NCBI RefSeq assembly: GCF_014898055.3
Contig: NW_026555331.1
Location: 98,726,684 to 98,790,683 of the forward strand
Direction of reading: 5' to 3'
Length of the DNA: 64,000 nucleotides
DNA from: Talpa occidentalis
Taxonomy: Eukaryota; Chordata; Mammalia; Eulipotyphla; Talpidae
Shown: piece by piece, positions 46,206 to 57,500 of the stretch
How the letters are laid out: each line of letters starts with the position of its first letter
Numbering within the stretch: position 1 is the stretch's first letter
Notes under the pieces: generated by a model
Told to the model about the DNA's origin: nothing
Database searches by the model: none
What the model saw: only the letters and a program-made list of their open reading frames with translations
Position numbers and translations under genes: made by a program

Positions 46206-47180
46206 AAGGTCAAATCAATCAAAATTAAAAAAGTATACACACTATTTAAAACACACAAAATGTGTAAAATTACATAACATATAGTCAATGACACAACATA
46301 TTCCCAACCTAAGAAATACATCAGATTTTAAGACATATGTATGTTTAGGAGAAAAGAAAAATACAAAAGGAAAAGAGTTTCCTAAGAAATGTTATTGTAC
46401 ATAGTGTGAGGGGAATTCACTAATAAGCCAAGAGAGAATTTTTTTGTTCCAAATTGGACTACATATTTTATATGAAATGTTTAACATGTCCAAAAAATAA
46501 GTATGCATAAAGAAAAATCTACAGCAAAAGAAGCATGTTTCTTAGTAGAACTTAGTGGCATCAGAGGTACAACGTTAAAACTCAGGCTGCACACAATCAA
46601 AGCACTTAGCAGGCACAATGACATATTAAATTATCCATGTGATATGCAGTTTAATGAACTCCCTTGTGTTGATCACACTTGGCATTAATCAAAAACCATG
46701 AACAGATTCCTTTATTAATGCTGTTGTGACAAATTACAATCTTATTTAAACTTACACAACTTTAACAGCTTCCACAGGATTAATGTCAATACTTTCCTGG
46801 GGCTAGGTAATTAAACCATAATCCAAAATGTCTGTCACAAATTTTCTGGTTTTGAATTGGGAACTTTTATTCTTAACAATTATTTTGCATAAAATATATT
46901 GAAAACACTAAAATGTTTACACATTTGCATTTAATCTAAAGTCTAGATTTGCCATACCATATTATAAAATATTAATTAATACCATATTCATGAAAAATAA
47001 TTCTACATTATCAAAACTTTGGAAATCTCTGAGAACTAATCCCTAATAACATAGCCATCACTTTCTCAGAGCGTAACTACTATTCTGAATTTGATGCATA
47101 TGTCCATATCTTTTTTCATAATTTTACTCCATCCGTATACATTCCTAAAGAAAATATGTCATAGTCTTTTCATGTTTCAA
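46206..47180. other. Intergenic, nothing recognised
   Basis: AT-rich, no supported gene. Confidence 0.5.
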
Positions 47181-47499
47181 AAACTAATAGTAAATGTTTG
47201 CATACAATATGAGTGGCGAAGACATGGGCCCTAGAATTTGGGCTCCATGAAGCAGCGAATAGTGGTGAAAGACCAAGGGGACAAGTGTAAAATTCTCCAA
47301 CTGAAATAGTCCTCCCTCTACACTAAAAATGAGCCAAATTCTTTGGACTCCAGCTTTCCCTCCCACCCTCACTTGCATCCAAGTTAAACAAAGAAGGTAA
47401 GCAAACAAAAATAAAGGTCCAGTGCCCAATTTGGAACAAAGCAAATAAGGCAACACACATGCCCAGGAAACAAGAATCATCAGAACACAAGATAGAAAA

Positions 47500-49240
47500 G
47501 CTGAAAGAGAAGAACAGAGGTCCTGAGACCTATACAAATGACATAGAAATTCAGGACCTAATAAGCAAAGATTCTAGAATAACAATCATAAAGAAAATCA
47601 AAAAAGACTTAGGAGTGTAAGGAAATACAAAAAGCAGGTTCAGGATATTAGATAAGACATCTAGAAATCAGAAAAGTTCTTAAGTAAAGAGAACGAGGAT
47701 ATCCAAAAATCATAAAAAGAGACATGAATTAAATGAGAACAAATATGGAAATCAGAGTAACTAGACTTAAGCTAGTAGAAGGGAGAATTTTGAAAACTGA
47801 AGGTATAGCTATACAAATAACACAGTGATAAAAAGAGAGAGCTAACATTTAGGAAAAAATGAAGAAACTTTACAAGAAATACTAGTGTCCATTAGAAGAT
47901 GAAGAGAGACAAGGGAGCAGAAATAATATCTGAGAACTCTCCAAACCTAAGGAAAGAATAAAAAAGTATGTTTAGAAAGCTGAAAAAAGAAATATTGAAA
48001 TGAAAAACAACCCACAGCAATACACATCATAGCTAAATTATCAAAAGTCAATGATAAAGAAAAAAATGAAAGATTATTAGGGAGGAAATAAAGTGACTCA
48101 TAAAGGCACCTCACTCTGACTTTCATCAGATTCTTAGCAGATTCTCAAGACCAGATGAGATTGGAATGACATGTTTTGATAATTCTAAAAGAGAAAAACT
48201 CACAGTCAATAATATCATATCCTACAAAACTAGCATTCAAATATGATTGAGATGCAAAAGCTTCTCCAAACCAAAGCTAATGGAGTAGCTACCACCAGAA
48301 CTGCCCTACAAGAAATGCTGAAAGGAGTTCAACATAAAAATAAAAAATAAATAACACAAAACATTAAGCAAGGTAATAAATAGCAATATAGAACCAGAAG
48401 TATAAATAAGAATAGTATGAAATAACAACAAACCACTTAAGGGGAGGAAGAAGAGAGAATCTGTATGGTCAAATGCCAGTGAGTTGGTATCAGCACAAAA
48501 AGAACTATTTTATATAAAGAAAATTTGATACAACCCTCATAGTAACTACAAACCAAAACCTACAATAGAGACCCTTAGAGGAAGAAACGAAAGTGAGAGA
48601 ACTACCAGAGAAAGCCATCCAAATGAAAAAGCAGATAGAAACACATTGAAAAAGAAACAACATAAAGATAAAATAAATGAAAAAAACAAAAACAAAAGAA
48701 AGAATGGCAGTAATGAAGTCTCATGTATCAGTACCAATCACTGAATGGCCTGAACTCACCAATTAAAAGACCAAGAATGGTAGACTGGATTAAAAAGGAT
48801 GACCCATCTATATTGTGCATAAAAGAAACTCACATCTGATTCAAAGACAAATACAGCCTTACAGTGAAAGTCTGGAGCAAGGAATTTGAAATCAGTGACA
48901 GAGATAAATAGAGTAACTACTATTCTCGTGTCACATAAACTAGACTTTCAGTCAAAAAAGTTAATCAGATAAAAAAGGCAATAATTATCAAGGGAATAAT
49001 TCATCAAGAAGACATAATTGTCATCAATATTTATGCTTCCAAGGCAAGGCGGGTGCCCCCAATTATATGAACAACTATTAACAAACCTAAAGCAATACCT
49101 TGACAGCATTAACAGTAGGGTATCTCAACACACTGCTTATATAATTGATAAATCATCTACATAGAAAGTAAACAAAGAAATAATGACCTTAAATAAGGTC
49201 ATTATCAGATGTAATTAATAGACATTTACAAATACTTATA
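47500..49240 (+). mobile_element. Old LINE-1/HAL1-like internal portion
   Basis: Purine-rich plus-strand sequence with L1 cues: 'AAGATTCTAGAATAACAATC', 'GACCAGATGAGATTGGAATG', 'ACTGCCCTACAAGAAATGCT', 'ATGGTAGACTGGATTAAAAA' and 'AAAAGAAACTCACATCTGAT'. The order fits the ORF1 region followed by the ORF2 endonuclease region of an ancient L1 or half-L1 element. Reading frames are broken throughout. The left boundary is uncertain and may extend to about 47200. Confidence 0.7.
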
Positions 49241-49261
49241 CCCCAAAACAGCAGTAAATAC

Positions 49262-50000
49262 ACATTCGTGATCTACTCATCTAATTTTTGGACACTTAGG
49301 TTGTTTCATGGCTTGACTGTTATAAATAGTGCTGCCATAAACACAGGAGTGTAGGTTTCCACTTGGATTAGTGTTTTTGCATTCCTTGGGTAGATACATA
49401 AGAATAGAATTGCTGGTTTGTATGGCAGATCCATTTTTAATCTTTGGAAAAACCTCCATACTGCTTACCATAGAGGGTGGACTAGTCTACATTCCAACTA
49501 ACAGATTCTTTTTACTCCACATACTTGCCAGCACTTTGTTGATTCTAGTCTTTTCGATATGGGGCATTTGCACAGGTGTGAGGTAGTATCTCATTGTGGT
49601 TTTGATATGAATTTCCCTAGTGATAAGTGATGATGTTGGCCTTCTATACATTTTCTTTGGAAAAGTGTCTAATTAAACTTTTGCCCATTTTATTCTTTTC
49701 CTATTTGAGTTCTTTGTGATCATGGATAAGAGTCCCTTGTCTGATGTATGGTATGCAAATATTTTCTCCCATTCTATAGGTTGATTCTTCATTTTACTTA
49801 TGTTTTCCTTCACTGTGCAAAAGCTTTTTCGTTTGATATAGTCCTGATAATTTATATTCTCTTTTGTTTTCCTTGCTGTTGGAAATGAATCCGCAAAATT
49901 TATGTTATGAAATATTTTGAAATATTTTGCCTGTGTTTTCTTCTATGTAGTTTAAGATTTCAGGTCTCACATCCAAGTCTTTTATCAATTTTGAGTTAAC
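49262..50000 (-). mobile_element. Old LINE-1 ORF2 end, opposite orientation
   Basis: Reverse-complement L1 ORF2 cues: 'AATAGTGCTGCCATAAACAC', 'GTAGATACATAAGAATAGAA', 'ACAGGTGTGAGGTAGTATCT', 'CTGATGTATGGTATGCAAAT' and 'GTGCAAAAGCTTTTTCGTTT'. It abuts the plus-strand element at 47500-49240 in opposite orientation. Confidence 0.8.
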
Positions 50001-50340
50001 AAAAACAACTGTTAGAGTTCCTATGAAAAATGTACTGGCTACCAGAGGACATGGGAGAAAAGAGCAAGGGAGAGGGAGGGAAGTATATTGGCACTGGAGA
50101 TTTGGTGTAGGGTGAACAAAGCATATGCACACAGGGAGGTGTGAAACTGTATTCCCAAATTTGTAAAATTATGTAAATGACTGTCAGATCATTAAAATTT
50201 AGGGGACAAAAAGATACTTGCCTTGGTGTTAAATACGATGTTCACTGCAACACCGCTAGTGCAAACAAGCAAAATATTTATCAAGTGAAGACAAAATTAC
50301 TGCACACTAAGTAGAAATTTAAAAGAATGAGATGCATGAA
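50001..50340. other. Unassigned sequence next to the old L1
   Basis: Contains 'GGTGTGAAACTGTATTCCCA' and 'CACTGCAACACCGCTAGTGC', the second possibly a decayed L1 piece. No family is assigned. Confidence 0.35.
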
Positions 50341-50344
50341 AATT

Positions 50345-50835
50345 AATCTATATATTACTGTTTCAGTTACTGAGTGCTGCATAATAAACCATCCAAATAT
50401 TATTATTTCTCAAGATACTGTAAATTGACTGGGCTCATTCTTCTGTTCCTTTTTCTGCATCTGGTTGTGCTGCATCTGGTTGCCAGGTGAACTGAGACTG
50501 GAGCCACTTGTTGTGCTGCATCTGGTTGCCAAGTGAACTAAGACTGGAACATCCAAGAAGACAAACATCTGTCAAGTGGTGTTGGATGTCACTTTGAAAC
50601 ACTTAGCTCACTTCCATGATGCATCTCTTCATCCAGAAGTCTAAAATCACCTTGCTTACAGCATAGCAGCTGGATTCCAAAAGGATAAGCCCTAATGTAC
50701 AAGCTCTTATCAGCTCTGTGTGCAACAAGCTTGCTAATGTCCCATTCGTCAAAGCAAGACATATGTCCAAGCCCATGCAGTATGAGAAAGGATACGAATT
50801 TCAGGTGGCATGGTTCATTGGGGGACACCAATATA
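50345..50835. mobile_element. Ancient interspersed repeat, family not named
   Basis: 'TTACTGAGTGCTGCATAATA', 'AACCATCCAAATATTATTAT', 'TTGACTGGGCTCATTCTTCT' and 'CATTCGTCAAAGCAAGACAT' match a widespread old repeat ('ctgctgcataacaaactaccc ... tggtcaaagcaagtcacaag'). A second relic of the same family is probably at 61160-61500. It contains a 46-bp duplication. Confidence 0.5.
50464..50547. repeat. 46-bp imperfect tandem duplication
   Basis: GTTGTGCTGCATCTGGTTGC begins at 50464 and again at 50510. The copies differ at a few positions (CAGGTGAACTGAG versus CAAGTGAACTAAG). Confidence 0.88.
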
Positions 50836-51821
50836 ACACTCTACCATAATTCAGTGAACAAATGAAAAAGCGTAAGAGGATAACTGGATAATCATTGTTT
50901 GTAAAATGTTTACATAGAAAATATTTGAAATACATATGAAATGTTTGAAACAGCAGATTTAAATTTGTATAGGAAGTAGCAGTCAAGAACAGATTTTTTA
51001 TATATGAGTGCTTGATCATTTATTTTATAATTTTAAAACTATGAAAGAAAATAAGATTTGAAATAATACTTATTCATAGTAATGATATTCACAGTATATA
51101 AATTTTTTAAAAGTTTAACAGTGGTTATTTCAGAATAAAAGAATTGTGAGCAACTTTTTCATCTTCATGATTTTTTATATATCTAATCTTTCTGCAAGAA
51201 ATATGCACAGACTGAAATCAGAAAAAAGAGGAACCAGAATGAATTCAAGCCATAGACATATCTTTCTTACTCCTCATACAAGGATTTCTAAGTTATTGCA
51301 GCAATTTCTTATCTACATTTCATGTAGCAAAAAAAAAAAAAATGCTCAAATGTCTAAAAGTAATTAAATTTTCCCAGTGCCAAAATGAAGAGTTTATGTG
51401 TTAATTTATTCTGCTTTCATGTTTTGCAACTTAGTATGATCATGAAGCAACCATAAACTGCATGGTGATGATGGGCTTTTCCAAATATGTCCTTTGGATT
51501 TCCCAAACTCAAATCCATATTTGCTAATTTGTGAGGCACTTTCTGATGAAGCACTTTTCCAACTGTTTGTATATGTCATTATATCTTAACTAAATCAGCA
51601 GTCCTTTGATAGGAGGCAAAAGTACACTTCCTTTCTTTACGTATCTTTGAGGGTAAATTCCTTCCCCCTCATATTCAAAGGTTTTTAAATACAGAAATCT
51701 GATAATATGTGTGATTTCATTTATTTTTTAAAATTGGCATAATTAATACAGTCTGGTCATAGTTAACTGTATATACAGCACTCTATACGATGAATGTATC
51801 AAGACCTTTCTCTACCTCCTT
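50836..51821. other. Intergenic, nothing recognised
   Basis: AT-rich, no supported gene. Confidence 0.5.
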
Positions 51822-51833
51822 TTAAGAAGAGAT

Positions 51834-51835
<2 letters not shown>

Positions 51836-51865
<30 letters not shown>

Positions 51866-51974
51866 TTTTTTTTGGTGGGACCCTCGCCGGTGGCCAGGGA
51901 TTGAACTGGCACTGCAGAGGCTGTGGGCAGCCTTGCAACCCAGCACTCAACTGCTGCGCCACCAGGGGAGGCCC
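51836..51974 (-). mobile_element. Head-only tRNA-derived SINE with long poly-T
   Basis: Minus-strand copy reduced to the tRNA-like head (GGTGGGACCCTCGCCGGTGG to GGGGAGGCCC) attached to a T-run of more than 20 nt, that is, a poly(A) tail on the SINE strand. The body is missing. The 14-bp target duplication TTAAGAAGAGATTT occurs at 51822-51835 and 51975-51988. Confidence 0.92.
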
Positions 51975-51988
51975 TTAAGAAGAGATTT

Positions 51989-52258
51989 GTTTTTTTTAAA
52001 GATTTATTTATTTATTTATACAAGCACTGGGCATAGTCAGCACGGCAGGGTGAGAGAACTCACCAGAGCCAGAGTAGGGAACAGAACAGGCAGAAGGACC
52101 GAAATACACTGCTAAGGGGAGCAGCGGGAGCAGCAGGAGAGGTCTGTCGCGCCATGTGGGACCCTCGCCGGTGGCCGGGGATCGAACCAGTGCTGCAGAG
52201 GCTGTGGGCAGCCTCACAGCCCAGCGCTCAACCGCTGCACCACCAGGGGAGGCCCAAA
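51989..52258 (-). mobile_element. tRNA-derived SINE inserted beside the previous one
   Basis: A full-length minus-strand copy with (TTTA)n tail, complete body and head GCACCACCAGGGGAGGCCC. AAGAGATTT flanks it at 51980-51988 and 52259-52267, and the same 9-mer is the right end of the neighbour's target duplication. Both elements therefore used one target motif. Confidence 0.93.
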
Positions 52259-52267
52259 AAGAGATTT

Positions 52268-52613
52268 TTAACATGATTATGCTAAATAAAATAAGTCAAA
52301 GGAAAATACAAACACCAGCTGATTTCACTCATATGTAGAGTATAAGAACAAAGAAAAGAATGCATCAAGCCAATCCAAAACAAATCCTTGAGATCTGACT
52401 ATAGACCCGAGGCTACCAGAAAGAGTGGGTAGGGGTCTGGGAGCAAAGTGGAAAGGGGCCCAATGGACTGTGGTAGAAGATTATTGGTACTTTGGTGGTG
52501 GGTGTGTTATGATAAGAAAGATTTTTTAAGTATAAACCTATACTCTTAAAACATATACATTTTGTTGCAATATATCAATGTTACCTCAATAAACATAATT
52601 TTTAAAAATACAT
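52268..52613 (+). mobile_element. Old LINE-1 3' end
   Basis: 'ATGCTAAATAAAATAAGTCA', 'CAGCTGATTTCACTCATATG', 'TTGGTGGTGGGTGTGTTATG' and 'ATCAATGTTACCTCAATAAA' follow the end of ORF2 and 3' UTR of an old L1. The tandem SINE pair sits directly at its left edge. Confidence 0.75.
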
Positions 52614-55185
52614 AAATCATAATTCATGGAGAGCAAATTAAACTCTGGAAAAATAAATTTAACTTTGGTGCTATTTATACAAACTTTAAGAATAAAACTA
52701 ATTCAGATATTGCTTCTGAGTATATATAATACAGGTAACAATAAATTGTATTCACAACACAGTAATAAACTGTATTCACAACTGTATTTACAACATAGTG
52801 GCTATTGCTGGAACTGAGGGAGTAGAAAGGATTGAGAATGGATATTTCTTTAGCCATATTATAACTTTTTCATTAAAAAATAGTGACACTACAATAATTA
52901 TTAGATCTGGGTGGTAGAAAAACAACCGTCTGTTATAGGACATTCTGTTTGTTTAAATATTTTGTAATTAAAACATTTTAATTAGAAAATTAAAAGAACT
53001 TAAGTGCAGCCTGTGCCAACATCAGGATGACTAAGATAGAACCATGCACAGCTAATGAGGTGATTCCTGAAACAAGTCAGGCTCAGAAAGGAATCAGATG
53101 TTCCACAACTCAGTCATGCCAGGGTTATTTTTAAGCCAAGAATTCAATCCAAGACATGTACACAACAAGACTGTACTTTCTTAATATGTTGTCTCAGGAG
53201 CAAAAAAGTAAGCCCCTGGTTTTGGCAATGTATGCTTGCCTTTTAGGCTTTTGTTGCAGATAGAAGAGGACTAAAATCTGGGCAGAGGAAAGGCTAATTA
53301 GAATCCAGACAAATCCCCAGGTCCTAGAATTTGCTTGAAAAAGAGAATGTATTATGGGGTAGGAACTTTTCATCCCAAGGCCAGCCTCTCCAAAAGATGG
53401 GGCAGAAATATTTACTGGAGATCTGAAGTAGCACTCTGAAAGAATTTACATTCTAGCACATGTACGAATATGCAACTTAAATAAAATCACAACTTCTGGA
53501 ATTCCTATATTGCATTATGTTAGATTTTCCAGTGCCTTCACTAAGAGGACATTTTTCTCCTCTATGGTCCATGTGCATATGATCTGGAGAGGACAAACAA
53601 GGTTCTGTACTTGGGAGAACAATGATGATTGTGTCTGAATTATGGGCCAGGGTGGGGACAGCAGCACAAATATGTAAAGATGGGACTGTAAGGGGGCATT
53701 GGCTCTCTATGCTTGGAGAATACCACAAGCACATGGTCACCATCCCTATAATCAAGCTCTCCAGATTGCCAATTAACTGGTCTTTGTATTAGATATGTGC
53801 CTAAATCTAGTAGATGACTAGGATTTTCAATCACTTTTATAATCTAACAGATTCCACGCCTCACCCACCCTATTCCACGCTGACCTTTTTGAAACGTCAG
53901 CAGAATGGCTGTGCCTGTGTGTGTGTGTGTGTGTGTGTGTAAGCCCCCAAGTATACTGATACATTCTATTCTTGTAAATCCCTTGCCTCTTAGATATGAA
54001 AAATACATCATTTATTCTAAATTACTTACTCTTGTCACAATTCATAATTTAAAGATTTACCCCACAAACATTCATTACTAATGTGGCAAGGCACCATTTT
54101 CTATTGCTAGAGATGGTTTCTGAATAAGCAGGAGAACCTGAAGATTACTATAAAGATGTAATTAGTTTTTGCATTTTAGAGTAGAAAATGGTCTTGATTC
54201 TTAGGACCAACTTTCTGATTTGTCTAGAAGGAATTTCCCTACTTAGCCTTTTAATTATAAAAACAATGTATCTGTTATTTAGCAATGTTTACCAAATACT
54301 AGGTAGGATGTCTGACACATAGTACACATTCGATAAACATGTGTTTACTAAACAAAGGAAAAGAGATTCAGAGGTAGACTTTGTTCTTAGGAAAGTTCAT
54401 CAGCAATAAAGTATCTAGTTGCAGATAGATCGGAATAAACCTTCACTCGATCTGTGCAGTGATATAAAAGTCAGTCTTCACTTGAGGCCCAATGGCACAA
54501 TGAAGGTGTTCTAAGTCCTAGTGTGTTTGTTTGGCTATTTGCCTTAATGTTTTCCTTTCCTTGGTAGACAAGTCTGGAGCTCAGATGTGACATAGAGAGA
54601 AGGGGAAAGAAGTAGAACTTTGAAGAGGGCTTTTCAGATGTGGGGAAGAGAAACTGTCCCCTGGAAACCTGCAGGGTCTCAGGAAAGACAAGGGAGTGGG
54701 CCTCAGGAGAGTGCCAGTAGGGGGCATATTCTGAAAAAACCTGACCTAGAATAGTGACTACTGAGGCATGTTACCTTGCTCTCTATGTTGTAATTTCTTG
54801 TGTGTCAGTAAATCTTGATGAAAGCTACACTAAAACCACCACCCAGCGTCAGTGGGCATTGAGAAATAGTCTGAGAATGGGAGGGGCAACAGCATGGAAG
54901 AGTTACTAGAAGGCAGCAGGATGCAGAGAGCAAGGAACTCCAGAACCATCATCCGAAATGGTTCTAGCAAACACAAACCTTGATGGATTGGGGAAACAGG
55001 TAAGTACTGCCAGAAGTACTTAATGACACTAGTAGCAAGAATGTAAAATAGGAAGAGAGCTTTGAACAGGAATTTAGAAAGAGGCCTTGGAATAAGTATT
55101 TGGGGACTTAACTGAAAAAGGGGTCTTCAGCAAATTGGATAAACTGAAATTTGGAGCAAGCCCTGAGGTGATATGAGGACCTGAA
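52614..55185. other. Intergenic, mostly unassigned
   Basis: No supported gene. A (TG)n microsatellite lies at about 53918-53940. A short stretch at 54290-54350 ('TGACACATAGTACACATTCG', 'ATAAACATGTGTTTACT') resembles a MIR/L2 3' end. Confidence 0.5.
53918..53940. repeat. (TG)n microsatellite
   Basis: About 11 TG units. Confidence 0.93.
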
Positions 55186-55201
55186 CCTATTCTGTTTCTT
55201 A

Positions 55202-55490
55202 TTTTTTTAAGTTTAATTTTTTTTATTTTAATTTATTTTATTTTATTTATTTATACAAGCACTGGGTACAGTCAGAAGCATGGGAGGGTGAGAGAATTCA
55301 CCAGAGCCACAGCAGGGAGCAGAACAGACAGACTAACGAAATACACTGCTAAAGGGAGCAGCGGGCATGTCAGGAGAGGTCTCCCGCACCATGTGGCACC
55401 CTCATTGGCGTCCGGGGATCGAACTAGTGCTGCAGAGGCTGCAGGCAGCTTCGCAGCCCAGTGCTCAACTGCTGCACCACTGGGGAGGCC
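55202..55490 (-). mobile_element. tRNA-derived SINE
   Basis: Minus-strand, full-length, with an expanded A/T tail (TTTTATTTTATTTATTTATA). B-box complement GGGGATCGAACTAG. Perfect 16-bp target duplications CCTATTCTGTTTCTTA at 55186-55201 and 55491-55506. Confidence 0.95.
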
Positions 55491-55506
55491 CCTATTCTGT
55501 TTCTTA

Positions 55507-56464
55507 AGTCAAGACTCTGAACTAGTACTTTTAGTGTTCAATCATTCAATGAGCATTCAAGGTAATGTACTGAGTGAAAAGGGATAAAAACATTTATTTG
55601 TGTACATATGTACATATTCTAGAAATATACTAAATACATATACATACATATACACACACATCTATAAACAAAAACTTAAATGAAGCCATAATGAACACAT
55701 CATTATTATAGCTCTGCATCACCATTAGTAATGGCTAGTATTATGTTACAGTAATATTATCATATTCATTCAACCATTAATATTTATGAATGCTTATAAA
55801 TCAATTAGAACAGGATCTTGCTTACCCAAAAATGACAGGAAGTTCACTCTAGACAACAGGCATCTGAGAATAGCCTCCCTTTTCTCTCAGCAGGAGGGGT
55901 TACACCCCACTTTGAACTTCCTCCATCCTTTAGCACTCATGATTCCATCCCATCAACCTCAATGCAGGTCTGTTTCCAGATGACTGGCACCTCCAAAGCT
56001 GAGCAATCTGTGTTTATCATTCCTGTAAGACTGCTCTAGATGCTGGCACTCTAAAGAGAGATAGAGTGTGGATCCACACTGCATGTTCAGGATATTTCCA
56101 GGCCCTAGCATTTCTTTTTCCAGTATAATGATGTGAACATGGGGACTGATCCTTCTCTTCTTTCTCTAAACTTGAATATAGAGGGGTGGCTGCTGGCATT
56201 GGCTCAGTGACTAGACTACACTAGGGTCAATATTTCTGCGTTTTCTTAACCTTTTTTCTCATGCATATTACTTCATGGCCACAAGACATCTGTCATTTGC
56301 TATCTAGAATTGTAAGTTTAAATATGAAAATATCCAGCACAAGGAACTCAAGTTGTAGTCTTGTTGTGCACCTTGCAAAGGCTAAGAGCAAGTCTGTTCG
56401 ATTTGATCTCTCCATCAAAATAACTCTTCAAGGCCATCAATGATTTCCACATTACTTAATAACT
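55507..56464. other. Intergenic, nothing recognised
   Basis: Contains a TA/CA-rich patch at about 55600-55670. No supported gene. Confidence 0.5.
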
Positions 56465-56976
56465 GTAGGCCTTATTTCCTCTGACCAGCAACACAATTGA
56501 CAACTCCCTGTATTTTCAAACATTTTTCCACCTAGTTTCTAGGATAAAACTTTCCCTTGGTTCCTTTTTCACTTTCCCCAATGGCCACATCTTCCCAATC
56601 TCCTTTTGGGGGTCTTCTTAATCTTCCCCAGTTTCTAAATGCTGCTGGAAGGACAAAAGGCTCAGTTCTAGACCTTTACTTATTTCTTGGGTGAATTTAC
56701 TTAGTTCCAAGACTTATAAAATTTCTATATCCAGAATCCCAGATTTACTTACCTGCTTGCCTCTTGAATTCTCAGCTCATAATTTAATTTAATAAACATC
56801 TCAAACTTAATATAACTAAAGCCAAACTCCTTTTTCTCAAACTCTTATTCCCTTTCCTTTCACAGACATCTCCATCTCAATTAGTGGCAATGTCCTGTTA
56901 AATTACTCAAGGCAGAAATCCGTAGTTACCCTTATTTCTCTTATTTTCTCCCATTCAATCCATCAAGAAATCATAC
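56465..56976 (+). mobile_element. Ancient interspersed repeat, left part
   Basis: Pyrimidine-rich sequence leading to 'CTCCCATTCAATCCATCAAG'. The continuation after the inserted SINE (57270-57500: 'CATTTCAGATCATGTCACTC', 'TGCTCATAACCCC') belongs to the same widespread old repeat. I do not assign the family. Confidence 0.5.
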
Positions 56977-57261
56977 CGGGGCCTCCCTGGTGGCACAACA
57001 GGTTAAGATGCAACCTATGAAGTTGTCCGCAGCCTCCATAGCATGAGTTCAATCCCTGGGCAGCCAGGGAACAACTCACATGGTACAGCAGACCTCTCCT
57101 CGTTCGCCCGCTGCTCCCCCCTCAGCAGTGTATTTCAGTAGATCTGCCTGTTTTGTTCCCCACTCTGTCTCTGTAAATCCTCTCACCCACCCCCCACAAC
57201 TCTGGCCTGTACCCCAACTCTTGTATGCATAAATAAATAAATCTTTTTTTTTTTTTAAAGA
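56977..57261 (+). mobile_element. tRNA-derived SINE, older subfamily, inside an older repeat
   Basis: Head GGCCTCCCTGGTGGCACAAC, B-box-like GAGTTCAATCCC, body CTCAGCAGTGTATTTCAGTA, end TGTATGCATAAATAAATAAA with an oligo(T)/A tail. A short flanking repeat AAGAAATC lies at 56965-56972 and 57262-57269. Upstream and downstream sequence read as one interrupted older repeat. Confidence 0.88.
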
Positions 57262-57500
57262 AAGAAATCCTATTGACTTGATTTTCAAAGTCAGTTCAGG
57301 ATTTTTGTTATGATGTCAAATACTAACCCTCTGCTCTAGAGACTCTGATTATCTGATATTCCCAAATTAGTGCCCAAAATTATGTTGTTAAAACATTTCA
57401 GATCATGTCACTCTGCTCATAACCCCTAATGAATCCATCTCACTCTAATAAGAAGCAATGCCAAAATAGCTAAAATTGCTACATGATCAGGTTTTCAATC

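Noticed and set aside
47184..47537. A 117-codon minus-strand frame with hydrophobic segments
   Set aside because: It lies at the edge of an old L1/HAL1-like element in purine-rich DNA; hydrophobic leucine/phenylalanine-rich shadows are expected on the opposite strand.
53477..53834. Overlapping minus-strand frames of 64-92 codons
   Set aside because: No recognisable domain, no promoter or splice evidence; unassigned intergenic sequence.
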